Source: an uncultured Clostridia bacterium (GTDB lineage Bacteria; Bacillota; Clostridia; Oscillospirales; Acutalibacteraceae). From it: a DNA stretch of 6,624 nt. The position numbers and the translations under genes were made by a program. Shown piece by piece: positions 1-5,740 of this stretch; the first letter of the stretch is position 1; each line of letters opens with the position of its first letter. The stretch lies in assembly GCA_944381295.1 (NCBI GenBank), contig CALWKP010000171.1, positions 1 to 6,624 on the forward strand, in the 5' to 3' direction. Below the pieces are notes generated by a model. That model saw nothing but the letters and a program-made list of their open reading frames with translations. It made no database searches and was not told where the DNA came from.

Positions 1-181
1 CTTCCGTAAAATTGGTGATAATAAACGGGGACGGAAACCACGCAGGCGGATAGGCCAATATCTGACGGTATTCCATAAACGACGTCCTGAGGATCCAGAA
101 AAATGGGAACATCCAGATAACCAGGCAGGCAAGGGCGATCGTATACAAAATGATCTTGAAGATTGTCTTTTTTGTTTTCAT
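1..181 (-). CDS. CUT1 sugar ABC importer, second permease (MalG-like), partial
   Basis: Partial gene: only the first 60 or so residues are in the window, and the rest lies beyond the left edge. The protein would be the second inner-membrane subunit of a carbohydrate importer, pairing with the permease upstream to form the channel. The visible N terminus has a short Lys-rich cytosolic start (MKTKKTIFK), one hydrophobic segment at about residues 8-31, then the stretch FPFFWILRTSF followed by a Pro/Trp-rich loop. That pattern is typical of MalG-family permeases just after TM1. The start is the ATG at 181-179, which overlaps the TGA stop of the upstream permease in an ATGA junction, implying translational coupling. 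The EAA loop that contacts the ATPase is outside the window. The family assignment is firm; the substrate is inferred from the neighbouring GH32 gene. Confidence 0.88.
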   Translation of the reverse strand, partial: MKTKKTIFKIILYTIALACLVIWMFPFFWILRTSFMEYRQILAYPPAWFPSPFIITNFTE

Positions 182-1086
182 GCCCTATCCCCGCTTTCAT
201 AATAAACCCATTTATTTGAAATTTTAAAATTCAGGACGGTCAATATCACAATGATAACAAAAATTATCCAGGCAATTGCGCAGGCCCGGCCCATGCGTCC
301 ATAAGTAAACGCTTCCTTGTATAGCTGCAGAATTACAAAATTGGATTTGTTGTTCGGTCCGCCTGATGTGATGATATACGCCTGGGTAAAGGTCTGGAAA
401 CCGTTGATCAGCCCTATGACCAGATTGAAGAAAATTGACGGTGTCATTAACGGGACGGTAATGTTTTTAAACTTCCGCCATGCGCTCCCTCCGTCTACTT
501 CCACCGCCTCATATAGCTGCCGGGGAATCCCCTGGAATCCTGCCAGGAACACCAGCATCGTTGTTCCTGTCTGCCAGACCCCCATGACCGCCATACTGGG
601 AAGTACGGTTTGTTCATCGAACAAGAATCTGCTTACAGGAAGCCCCATCACCCGGAACAGATAGTTCACAATCCCGGAACTGGGATCCAGCAGCCACTTC
701 CATACGATGGAAGTGGCTACCAGAGGGACAATCGTCGGCATGTAATAAGCAGCCCGGAAAAAACCGCGGCATCGGATATTTTGCGAAAGCAAAAAGGCGA
801 TCAGGAACGACACAATAATATTCATGGGGACGCTCATCACGATATACTGGAGCGTAACAGATAAAGAATTCTTAAACGCCGGGTCTGTGGTAAACAGTAC
901 CTCGTAATTCTCAAACCCTATAAAATTCGGCGTCCCAACGCCGTTATATTCCGTCAGGCTAAAGAAGGCGCTGGCAATCATCGGACCCAGAGTAAAGATC
1001 AGGAATCCCAGAATTGCCGGCATGGCAAACAAAAGTCCCATGCGTGCTTCTTTACTTTTACAAAACACTTGAATCGTTTTTTTCAT
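178..1086 (-). CDS. CUT1 sugar ABC importer, first permease (MalF/UgpA-like)
   Basis: A 302-residue integral membrane permease of a binding-protein-dependent carbohydrate importer. It shows about six hydrophobic segments, at roughly 17-40, 77-100, 114-132, 163-184, 213-232 and 267-287. The conserved EAA loop, which docks on the ATPase, is at about 193-213 (EAVEVDGG at its start, VPL at its end). GGPNN at 242-246 is the signature seen near the last periplasmic loop of MalF/UgpA/MsmF-type proteins. Length is normal for a CUT1 permease without the MalF insertion. The start at 1086 is supported by a GGAGG ribosome binding site (plus-strand CCTCC at 1092-1096), about 5 bases upstream. It lies 26 bases after the binding-protein gene and overlaps the next permease by 4 bases, so all three are one operon. 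Sucrose or fructo-oligosaccharide transport is an inference from context. Confidence 0.95.
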   Translation of the reverse strand: MKKTIQVFCKSKEARMGLLFAMPAILGFLIFTLGPMIASAFFSLTEYNGVGTPNFIGFENYEVLFTTDPAFKNSLSVTLQYIVMSVPMNIIVSFLIAFLLSQNIRCRGFFRAAYYMPTIVPLVATSIVWKWLLDPSSGIVNYLFRVMGLPVSRFLFDEQTVLPSMAVMGVWQTGTTMLVFLAGFQGIPRQLYEAVEVDGGSAWRKFKNITVPLMTPSIFFNLVIGLINGFQTFTQAYIITSGGPNNKSNFVILQLYKEAFTYGRMGRACAIAWIIFVIIVILTVLNFKISNKWVYYESGDRA

Positions 1087-1112
1087 GCGAGCCTCCGATA
1101 AAATTGAGCCGC

Positions 1113-2561
1113 TTACTCCCTGTATTGAGAAGCGTGGTAGTTATCCGGATTGAACCCTTGTACAAGTCCTCCCGCCTGCTCGTTGATCTGCTGGACAACA
1201 TCATCCACAGAAGAGGTATCCAGCCAAATCTGCTGCAACAGAGGCGTAATCGTATTGTTTAACTCCGCATAATTGGCAATGCGCAGTGTGTAGGACGGTG
1301 TGGCGGATCCGTTGAAAAGGCTGTCTGCGATTACCGGCTTGTAGCTTTCCGGGTGTGCAGGGTTATCAGCGCCCCATTCGGAGAACTTCGGTTCGTCATA
1401 CCATTCACGCAGAGTAGGCATCCAAAGACCTTCCTCATATAAGGCCATAGCCCCCTCCGGATTTGCCAGATATTTGTACAGTTCCCACGCCTGTTCCGGA
1501 TACTTTGTGTTCTTGAAGATGACACGGACACCGGCATCTTTCACATTTCTGGCTTCCTTAAATTTGGGAAGCTGTCCGATCCCATAATTGAAGTCAAGCT
1601 TTGCAATATCAAGAAGGACCCATTGCCCCGTAATGAACATGGCACACTGTTTATTCGCCAGCCATGTGGTGCCATCCGGCATAGCGCTGAAATCGTTTGG
1701 AATCGGGCAAACATGATGCACATAGATCATGTCATGGATCGCTTGGATCACTTCTTTTGCCTCGGGGGTATCGAGCGCCAGCTGAGTGCCGTCCTCTGTT
1801 AAAAGATCCGCTCCGTTGCTGTCCAAGAAAATCCCGAGTTCCAAAAGCGTATTGGGGTTCCAATAGACGCCGTATTGCAGGATGTTTGTCGCATCAAAGT
1901 CCGGGGAATCCGGTGTATTTCCGTTTGCGTCAAAGGTAAGCTGCTTTGCCACTTCAATAAATTCATCCCAGGTCCATGCTTCATTCACATCTGTTGGAGG
2001 CAGTTCGACACCCGCTTCCGTAAAGCAGTCTGTATTGTAGAAAATTGCGCGCTGGTTGATCGAAGAAGTTGTCCCAATGCTTTTCCCCTCGTCATACATG
2101 TAGAAAATATCGTCAACATATTTTTCTTTATCCCAATCAGGGTCTTGATCGATCAGTTCAAAAATGTCATAGAACTGGTCGTCCTGCGCCCAAACAAACG
2201 CTGTGGATACATCCATATAGCCGATATCCGGGTTAGTTCCCGACGCTGTCATAGCCGTCAGCTTTGCCACATATTCGCTGCCGGAAGAAGGGATGTGAAG
2301 CGCTTCCACTTGAATGTTCGGATGCTCCTCATTAAAGGTTGCAATTGCACTTGCCTGTGCTTCCTTCTCAAAAGAAGATCCCCAGTAGGTGTAAAGCAGA
2401 TCAACCGTTTCTCCTGATCCAGTGGATGCTTCCTCACCTTGAGAGGATGTTCCCGCGCTACTTCCACTGGACGAAGAACTGCTGTCAGCACAACCACAAA
2501 CGCATCCCATTACTAAAACGGCAGCAAGCAACGCTGCAATGGCTTTCTTGAATTTCATCAT
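1113..2561 (-). CDS. Sugar ABC importer solute-binding lipoprotein (family 1)
   Basis: A 482-residue extracellular substrate-binding lipoprotein that delivers a sugar to the two downstream permeases. The N terminus is a lipoprotein signal: basic MMKFKK, a hydrophobic core at 7-19, then Cys at 20 and 24, either of which could be the lipidated residue (LVMGC or VCGC). A Ser/Gly/Glu-rich tether at about 26-51 follows, and the bi-lobed domain begins near VDLLYTYWG (53-61). The stretch TASGTNPDIGYMD (106-118) is typical of family 1 sugar-binding proteins, and Trp and Tyr residues are frequent in the remainder, as in sugar clefts. Two adjacent ATGs are possible starts (2561 and 2558). The AAGGAGG site (plus-strand 2567-2573) is 5 bases from the first and 8 from the second, so a 481-residue form is equally plausible. 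First gene of the importer operon; the ligand is not determinable from sequence. Confidence 0.95.
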   Translation of the reverse strand: MMKFKKAIAALLAAVLVMGCVCGCADSSSSSSGSSAGTSSQGEEASTGSGETVDLLYTYWGSSFEKEAQASAIATFNEEHPNIQVEALHIPSSGSEYVAKLTAMTASGTNPDIGYMDVSTAFVWAQDDQFYDIFELIDQDPDWDKEKYVDDIFYMYDEGKSIGTTSSINQRAIFYNTDCFTEAGVELPPTDVNEAWTWDEFIEVAKQLTFDANGNTPDSPDFDATNILQYGVYWNPNTLLELGIFLDSNGADLLTEDGTQLALDTPEAKEVIQAIHDMIYVHHVCPIPNDFSAMPDGTTWLANKQCAMFITGQWVLLDIAKLDFNYGIGQLPKFKEARNVKDAGVRVIFKNTKYPEQAWELYKYLANPEGAMALYEEGLWMPTLREWYDEPKFSEWGADNPAHPESYKPVIADSLFNGSATPSYTLRIANYAELNNTITPLLQQIWLDTSSVDDVVQQINEQAGGLVQGFNPDNYHASQYRE

Positions 2562-2566
2562 ACAAT

Positions 2567-2573
2567 CCTCCTT
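2567..2573 (-). promoter_or_regulatory. Ribosome binding site of the binding-protein gene
   Basis: The minus strand reads AAGGAGG here, a full match to the anti-Shine-Dalgarno core. Spacing is 5 bases to the first of two tandem ATGs and 8 to the second. The site therefore does not settle the start and slightly favours the second ATG. Confidence 0.85.
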
Positions 2574-2606
2574 AAATTTTCTTTTTGAAATAAGTGAATC
2601 ATCCGG

Positions 2607-2642
2607 TCATCCGTTTCCTAACCCATGGAAACACTTTTCCAT
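2607..2642 (-). CDS. Possible 11-codon leader ORF upstream of the binding protein
   Basis: On the minus strand an ATG at 2642-2640 opens a reading frame for MEKCFHGLGNG, ending in TGA at 2609-2607. A second AGGAGG (plus-strand 2646-2651) lies just upstream, only 3 bases from the ATG, which is tighter than usual. The ORF ends 45 bases before the binding-protein gene and lies where the 5' leader of the importer mRNA should be. It could be a translated leader peptide, or the AGGAGG could act on its own as a ribosome-docking, mRNA-stabilising sequence. The peptide has no recognisable similarity. Seen: the ORF and the SD. Inferred: any function. Confidence 0.3.
   Translation of the reverse strand: MEKCFHGLGNG
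2625..2642. promoter_or_regulatory. Palindrome ATGGAAA-CACT-TTTCCAT, possible LacI/CcpA-type site
   Basis: Perfect 7-base arms (ATGGAAA at 2625-2631, TTTCCAT at 2636-2642) with a 4-base centre. The TGGAAA/TTTCCA arms resemble LacI/GalR-family half-sites, and the plus strand matches the catabolite-responsive-element consensus at 11 of 14 positions, though the centre is two bases too long for a standard cre. It lies 64 to 81 bases upstream of the binding-protein start, so it could block transcription, or fold as a short RNA hairpin. It overlaps the start of the possible leader ORF. Confidence 0.35.
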
Positions 2643-2670
2643 TCTCCTCCTATATCACCCCTTCTCTCCG

Positions 2671-2692
2671 ACTCATATGATGTCATACAAGT
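2671..2692. promoter_or_regulatory. Operator copy 1 (22-bp near-palindrome), probably for the GntR regulator
   Basis: Half-sites ACTCATATGA and TCATACAAGT are separated by TG; the arms agree at 8 of 10 positions when one is reverse-complemented. The identical 22 bases recur at 2766-2787, and the TCATACAAGT half recurs at 3559-3568. TTGTATGA-type half-sites with a 2-base centre are in keeping with known FadR-subfamily GntR operators. It is 110 bases upstream of the binding-protein gene. The repeat is seen directly; that the adjacent GntR protein binds it is inference. Confidence 0.72.
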
Positions 2693-2716
2693 TTACGGAA
2701 ATGTTGTTGAATCTGT

Positions 2717-2766
2717 TTTGAACTTATTAGTAATAAATACTTTCTCAACTGCATGCACTGTTCAAA
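2717..2766. repeat. Inverted repeat TTTGAAC...GTTCAAA around an AT-rich palindrome
   Basis: TTTGAAC at 2717-2723 and GTTCAAA at 2760-2766 are perfect 7-base arms separated by 36 bases. Inside lies a further perfect palindrome, TTATTA-G-TAATAA (2724-2736). All of this sits between the two identical operators, in the interval expected to hold the importer promoter. It may be promoter architecture or a second regulator site; no function can be assigned. Confidence 0.35.
2724..2766 (-). promoter_or_regulatory. Probable region of the importer operon promoter (not resolved)
   Basis: The minus strand between the two operators offers TTGAAC and TTGAGA as -35-like elements and TATTTA and TAATAA as -10-like elements, but no pair has both good matches and 16-18 base spacing. 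A promoter here would be bracketed by the twin operators and give a leader of about 150 bases. It is placed by position more than by sequence. Confidence 0.3.
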
Positions 2767-2787
2767 CTCATATGATGTCATACAAGT
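2766..2787. promoter_or_regulatory. Operator copy 2 (22-bp near-palindrome), probably for the GntR regulator
   Basis: Identical over 22 bases to the site at 2671-2692, with starts 95 bp apart, close to nine helical turns, so both copies face the same side of the DNA. It sits 18 bases past the end of the gntR-family gene's terminal hairpin and upstream of the AT-rich stretch likely to hold the importer promoter. Binding by the neighbouring GntR protein is inferred. Confidence 0.72.
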
Positions 2788-2804
2788 ATGTTGATATTTT
2801 TGTT

Positions 2805-2832
2805 CTGCCGGCAATGGTTCAATTGCCGGCAG
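2805..2832 (-). terminator. Perfect hairpin enclosing the regulator's stop codon; terminator-like without U-tract
   Basis: The arms ATTGCCGGCAG and its exact complement form an 11-bp stem with a 6-base loop, and the TGA stop of the regulator gene (2821-2819) lies in that loop. On the minus strand the hairpin is followed by AACAAAAATATC, so the run of T expected for an intrinsic terminator is missing. It may act as a weak terminator, a 3'-end stabiliser, or a barrier to exonucleases. Read-through into the importer operon is not excluded. Confidence 0.5.
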
Positions 2833-3523
2833 CGTCGAAGAAAATAGAATTGGTCGCTTCCAAATGCTCTGCCATCAAGCGCTTTGCCTTCAACGGCTGC
2901 CGTTCCTTGATCGCATTAAGAATCTCTTTATGGTAATATGTACCTTTATCTACACCGACCTTTTTAACAACCCGATCAAAATCTTTTTTTAAAAATGTAA
3001 GGGCCAAAGTGAAACAACGGATCAAAATCATATTTCTTGTGATACAGGCAATGATTTGATGGAAATCAAAGTCATAGTCCGAAAATTTCTGCACATCTTC
3101 CCGGGAAGCCAACATATTTTCGTAATTTTCTTCCAATTTTTTGATGTCCTCAGGGGTCGCGCGTTCCACGGCCAGCGCAACATTCTCGATTTCAATGATT
3201 CTGCGAAATTCCATAAAATCATGGATCGTTTTGGAATCCACAGAATTTTGATAAACCTTTAATGCCTCATCCCCGAACCAATCTGCATCTTCAAACCTGG
3301 CAACATAGCTTCCTCGCCCCTGTTGGGTAACGATAATGCCATAGCTTTCCAGCTTTTTTAAAGCTTCACGAATGGATACCCGGCTTACCCCAAACATGGT
3401 CTGCAATTCATGCTGTGATGGAATTTTTTCCCCTTCCTTCCAAACCTGGTCAGAAATCATTTTTTTCATTTGCTCAAAAACTTCATCGCTGACCTTCTTT
3501 CGATCGATCGCACTAATATCCAT
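2819..3523 (-). CDS. GntR-family transcriptional regulator, FadR subfamily (FCD domain)
   Basis: A 234-residue ligand-responsive DNA-binding protein. Residues 8-75 form the winged helix-turn-helix: IPSQHELQTMFGVSR (34-48) is the start of the recognition region and QQGRGSYV (67-74) the wing. Residues 97-225 form the all-helical FCD effector domain. Its metal-site ligands appear intact: Asp151 and His155 in DFDFHQII, His198 in YYHKEI, and His220 in MAEHLEA. Length is typical. The start at 3523 has an AAGGGG ribosome site 6 bases upstream. The gene has its own consensus promoter with an operator-like sequence just downstream, suggesting autoregulation, and the importer operon follows with two identical operator copies. 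It probably represses the importer until an effector binds; repression and effector are inferred, and activation is possible. FCD regulators more often respond to organic or sugar acids. Confidence 0.93.
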   Translation of the reverse strand: MDISAIDRKKVSDEVFEQMKKMISDQVWKEGEKIPSQHELQTMFGVSRVSIREALKKLESYGIIVTQQGRGSYVARFEDADWFGDEALKVYQNSVDSKTIHDFMEFRRIIEIENVALAVERATPEDIKKLEENYENMLASREDVQKFSDYDFDFHQIIACITRNMILIRCFTLALTFLKKDFDRVVKKVGVDKGTYYHKEILNAIKERQPLKAKRLMAEHLEATNSIFFDAAGN

Positions 3524-3546
3524 CCTGACCCCTTCTTGCAGTTATA

Positions 3547-3568
3547 ACATATAACACTTCATACAAGT
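3547..3568. promoter_or_regulatory. Third, degenerate operator copy at the regulator's own promoter
   Basis: The right half TCATACAAGT (3559-3568) is identical to that of the two 22-bp operators; the left half is degenerate, giving 16 of 22 matches overall. It begins about 4 bases downstream of the start of transcription predicted from the -10 box at 3579-3584, a classical place for autorepression. The perfect 8-bp palindrome GTTATAAC (3541-3548) abuts it. Confidence 0.55.
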
Positions 3569-3578
3569 TGATGTTTGA

Positions 3579-3607
3579 ATTATATAGTATTTTTTTATTT
3601 TTGTCAA
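3579..3607 (-). promoter_or_regulatory. Consensus housekeeping sigma promoter of the GntR gene
   Basis: The minus strand reads TTGACA (plus-strand 3602-3607), a 17-base A-rich spacer, then TATAAT (plus-strand 3579-3584): both hexamers are perfect and the spacing optimal. Transcription would start near 3572, about 49 bases before the ATG. A promoter this strong normally needs a repressor, which fits the operator-like sequence immediately downstream. Confidence 0.85.
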
Positions 3608-4172
3608 TTATTTTTTACAATTTATTCAAAAATTATTTTTGCACAATCATTTTTGAAGGTGCCTTATTGAAAATTGCTAGAAAACCAAGGAACCATGTCC
3701 CAGAAAAATCTGAACACCTGGTACACAACGCCGAAAGGGATGCAATCACTCGCCCAAATGATTTCCATACAGCTTTGAGGGGTTTGCTTTTAGAAGCAGT
3801 TTCGCTAAAAGATACTTTTTGATAGATTTGGCTGTTCAAACATACACTTTATGCAGTGTGACAGTTGCCGGGTTCCTCTTCAGACGTGGACAAACATGTG
3901 GAAATAAAAGGTCAGCAAAGCGGGCCTCCGATAACTGCAAACCAGCAATAGCGAAAAGCCGCGGTAAGCAATTATTTTTTGCTGCCTCCATTCCATCCTA
4001 TCATCAAATCCTCATGTATTTGCCGAATTTTTTCTTGCGTCAAAAAGTATGACACCCTATCGTATCATTCTGATCATCAGGCTAATATAGAAATTCCTTT
4101 GAAGATTTTTCTGCGTCTTTGTTCTCCGGAGCTCTTTCATTTGTATAATTTTTGCCGCCGTTGCTGGAAACA
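3608..4172. other. Gene-free interval between the GntR and GH32 genes
   Basis: No supported gene here. Reading frames of 60-97 codons exist on both strands but lack ribosome sites and recognisable similarity. The minus strand at about 3633-3990 reads protein-like in two successive frames (for example SETASKSKPLKAVWKSFGR near 3735-3800, and LQLSEARFADLLFPHVCP upstream). This may be a decayed gene or a dispersed intergenic element. Composition is mixed in this block, while the flanks are AT-rich. No convincing terminator for the GH32 gene was found downstream of its stop at 4173. Confidence 0.5.
4056..4071 (+). repeat. Downstream copy of the motif found at the GH32 operator
   Basis: CCTATCGTATCATTCT here matches CCTATCGGATCATCCT at 5716-5731 at 14 of 16 positions, so related sequences lie on both sides of the GH32 gene, in the same orientation. 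The palindrome of the upstream copy is not preserved here. A shorter match, ATCCTATC, occurs at 3995-4002. It may be chance or a secondary regulator site. Confidence 0.25.
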
Positions 4173-5669
4173 CTACCAAATAGACTTTAGACGCCATACA
4201 TCAACGGAATCAGCGAAAAGATTTCCTTCTTTGGCATATAATTCTGTTCCCACACAGGATGGATCCGGATAAATATTATTGCTCATACAAAACCTTCCAT
4301 GATTTGCATAGATCTCCACACAGGAAGTATCGGAAAAAACCTGTAAAAAAAGTTTCCCATCCTTTTCCGGAGGGCAATGGCATCTGCTTTCCCCTTCACT
4401 ATAAGGATCTGAAGCGCTTCTGTCAAACACCAGCTCTTCTGTTTTAGGAAAATAACGTATCACTGTCTTTTGATCTGTTTCCTCGTTTCCGCGCAGCACC
4501 AGACCAAACTCCCGTGCCGTCGTTTTCTGGAGATCAAAAAGCAAAATTATTTCCAGACATACCCCATCCGCTTTATGATCCATCAACCTGTTTTCCGGAT
4601 CGACAACAACATCCTTCCAGCAGAACTGTTCCCCACGCAGTTTTTTGGTTTCCAGTGCAGGCTCGCAGCACAAATGATTCTCTTCATCCAGTCTCAATAC
4701 CCTCGGAAGAGAAATCGCGCCGCACCAGTTGTCCGCAACCGTGGGGCCAAAGCCTTTAAACCAAGGCATCCATCCCCAGGAATTGAGCCAGCCGAACATA
4801 ATCCGGCGATGTTTATCGTCTTCCATTGTTTGAGGTGCATAATAGTCACATCCATAGTCGATTTCGCCTTTCGTCTGCCAGGTAAACTTCCCTGTGACAT
4901 CATCGAAATCTCCTACCAAATATAATCCTTTTACTTTTCCAAGTCCCATCGGCGAAAAAATCAGGACATATTTCTCTCCCAACGGAAAAAAATCAGGACA
5001 CTCCCACATGGTACCCAATGTTCCATCACTTTGCGCCATCACGCCAATATAGTCCCAATCTTCTAAATCGTCTGACCGATACAGCAACGCCTTTCCCTTT
5101 CCATCTTTACCTGACCCGACCACCATATACCAATGGTCACCATGTTTCCAGACATTTGGGTCGCGGAAATCTTTTGATCCCTCTGGCGGCGGGACAGAAA
5201 TCACTGGATTTTGGCAATATTTTTCAAAATGGATCCCGTCACTGCTCACAGCAAGGCATTGTACCTGTCGTGTGTTTTCCCCTTCGCCGGTAGAACCGCA
5301 ATAGAATACTTTCAGGGTTCCTTGATCTACCACTGCACTTCCTGTAAATATACCGCCTTGTGGATCAGAATCATAATCTTCACTTGGTGCCAGAGCGATG
5401 GGAAGATGCTCCCAATGAATCAAGTCTTTGCTCCTGGCATGTCCCCAATGCATCATCCCCCATAACGGCCCATACGGGTTATGCTGATAAAAAACATGGT
5501 AGTCTCCCTGGAATTGGATCAATCCGCATGGGTCATTGATCCAATAGGCCGGAGCCATCAGATGATACCGCATCCGTTTGACGTCCTTTGCTGCTTGTTC
5601 TTTTCCCACTGTGATCGAAGCTTCCGCCCGTCTCAGCGCTTTCTCATGGCGTTCTGTAATGGAATCCAT
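4173..5669 (-). CDS. GH32 beta-fructosidase / sucrose (6-phosphate) hydrolase, cytoplasmic
   Basis: A 498-residue glycoside hydrolase of family 32, which hydrolyses beta-D-fructofuranosides such as sucrose, sucrose-6-phosphate or short fructans. The five-bladed propeller covers about residues 35-325. It has the nucleophile motif WINDPCG (43-49, Asp46), the transition-state stabiliser motif FRDP (168-171, Asp170), and the acid/base motif WECPD (222-226, Glu223). The C-terminal beta-sandwich (about 350-498) ends with the family pattern VEIYAN...GRF (451-460). There is no signal peptide, so it acts inside the cell. The start is set at 5669 by a strong GGAGGAGGG site 5-13 bases upstream; an in-frame ATG 24 codons earlier would run through a palindromic operator and is rejected. 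The nearby ABC importer suggests unphosphorylated sucrose or fructo-oligosaccharide as substrate, not the phosphorylated sugar of PTS systems. Cys48 replaces the usual Asn of NDPNG. Confidence 0.95.
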   Translation of the reverse strand: MDSITERHEKALRRAEASITVGKEQAAKDVKRMRYHLMAPAYWINDPCGLIQFQGDYHVFYQHNPYGPLWGMMHWGHARSKDLIHWEHLPIALAPSEDYDSDPQGGIFTGSAVVDQGTLKVFYCGSTGEGENTRQVQCLAVSSDGIHFEKYCQNPVISVPPPEGSKDFRDPNVWKHGDHWYMVVGSGKDGKGKALLYRSDDLEDWDYIGVMAQSDGTLGTMWECPDFFPLGEKYVLIFSPMGLGKVKGLYLVGDFDDVTGKFTWQTKGEIDYGCDYYAPQTMEDDKHRRIMFGWLNSWGWMPWFKGFGPTVADNWCGAISLPRVLRLDEENHLCCEPALETKKLRGEQFCWKDVVVDPENRLMDHKADGVCLEIILLFDLQKTTAREFGLVLRGNEETDQKTVIRYFPKTEELVFDRSASDPYSEGESRCHCPPEKDGKLFLQVFSDTSCVEIYANHGRFCMSNNIYPDPSCVGTELYAKEGNLFADSVDVWRLKSIW

Positions 5670-5710
5670 TTTGTCCCTCCTCCATAAGTTGACCCTGCCT
5701 CTTGAACGAT

Positions 5711-5728
5711 ATGATCCTATCGGATCAT
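5711..5728. promoter_or_regulatory. Palindromic operator candidate upstream of the GH32 gene
   Basis: Perfect 7-base arms ATGATCC (5711-5717) and GGATCAT (5722-5728) flank TATC. A second, overlapping palindrome, CGATA-6-TATCG, spans 5708-5722. The site lies 42 bases upstream of the GH32 start and just downstream of the suggested promoter. It shares ATGA/TCAT cores with the GntR operators but with different spacing, so a different regulator is as likely as the GntR protein. Confidence 0.5.
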
Positions 5729-5740
5729 CCTCTTTGCACA

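Noticed and set aside
1875..2417. A 180-codon plus-strand reading frame inside the binding-protein gene
   Set aside because: It is antisense to a well-supported lipoprotein gene and its translation is rich in Cys and Arg with no family signature.
3568..3822. Plus-strand 84-codon and minus-strand 68-codon reading frames in the gene-free interval
   Set aside because: Neither has a ribosome site (the minus one would need a TTG start) or recognisable similarity. Kept only as a possible repeat or decayed gene under findings.
3958..3986. Hairpin around AAGCAATTATTTTTTGCT as a terminator for GH32
   Set aside because: The stem is only about 5 bp, the T/A run is in the loop, not after the stem, and it lies nearly 200 bases past the gene's stop codon.
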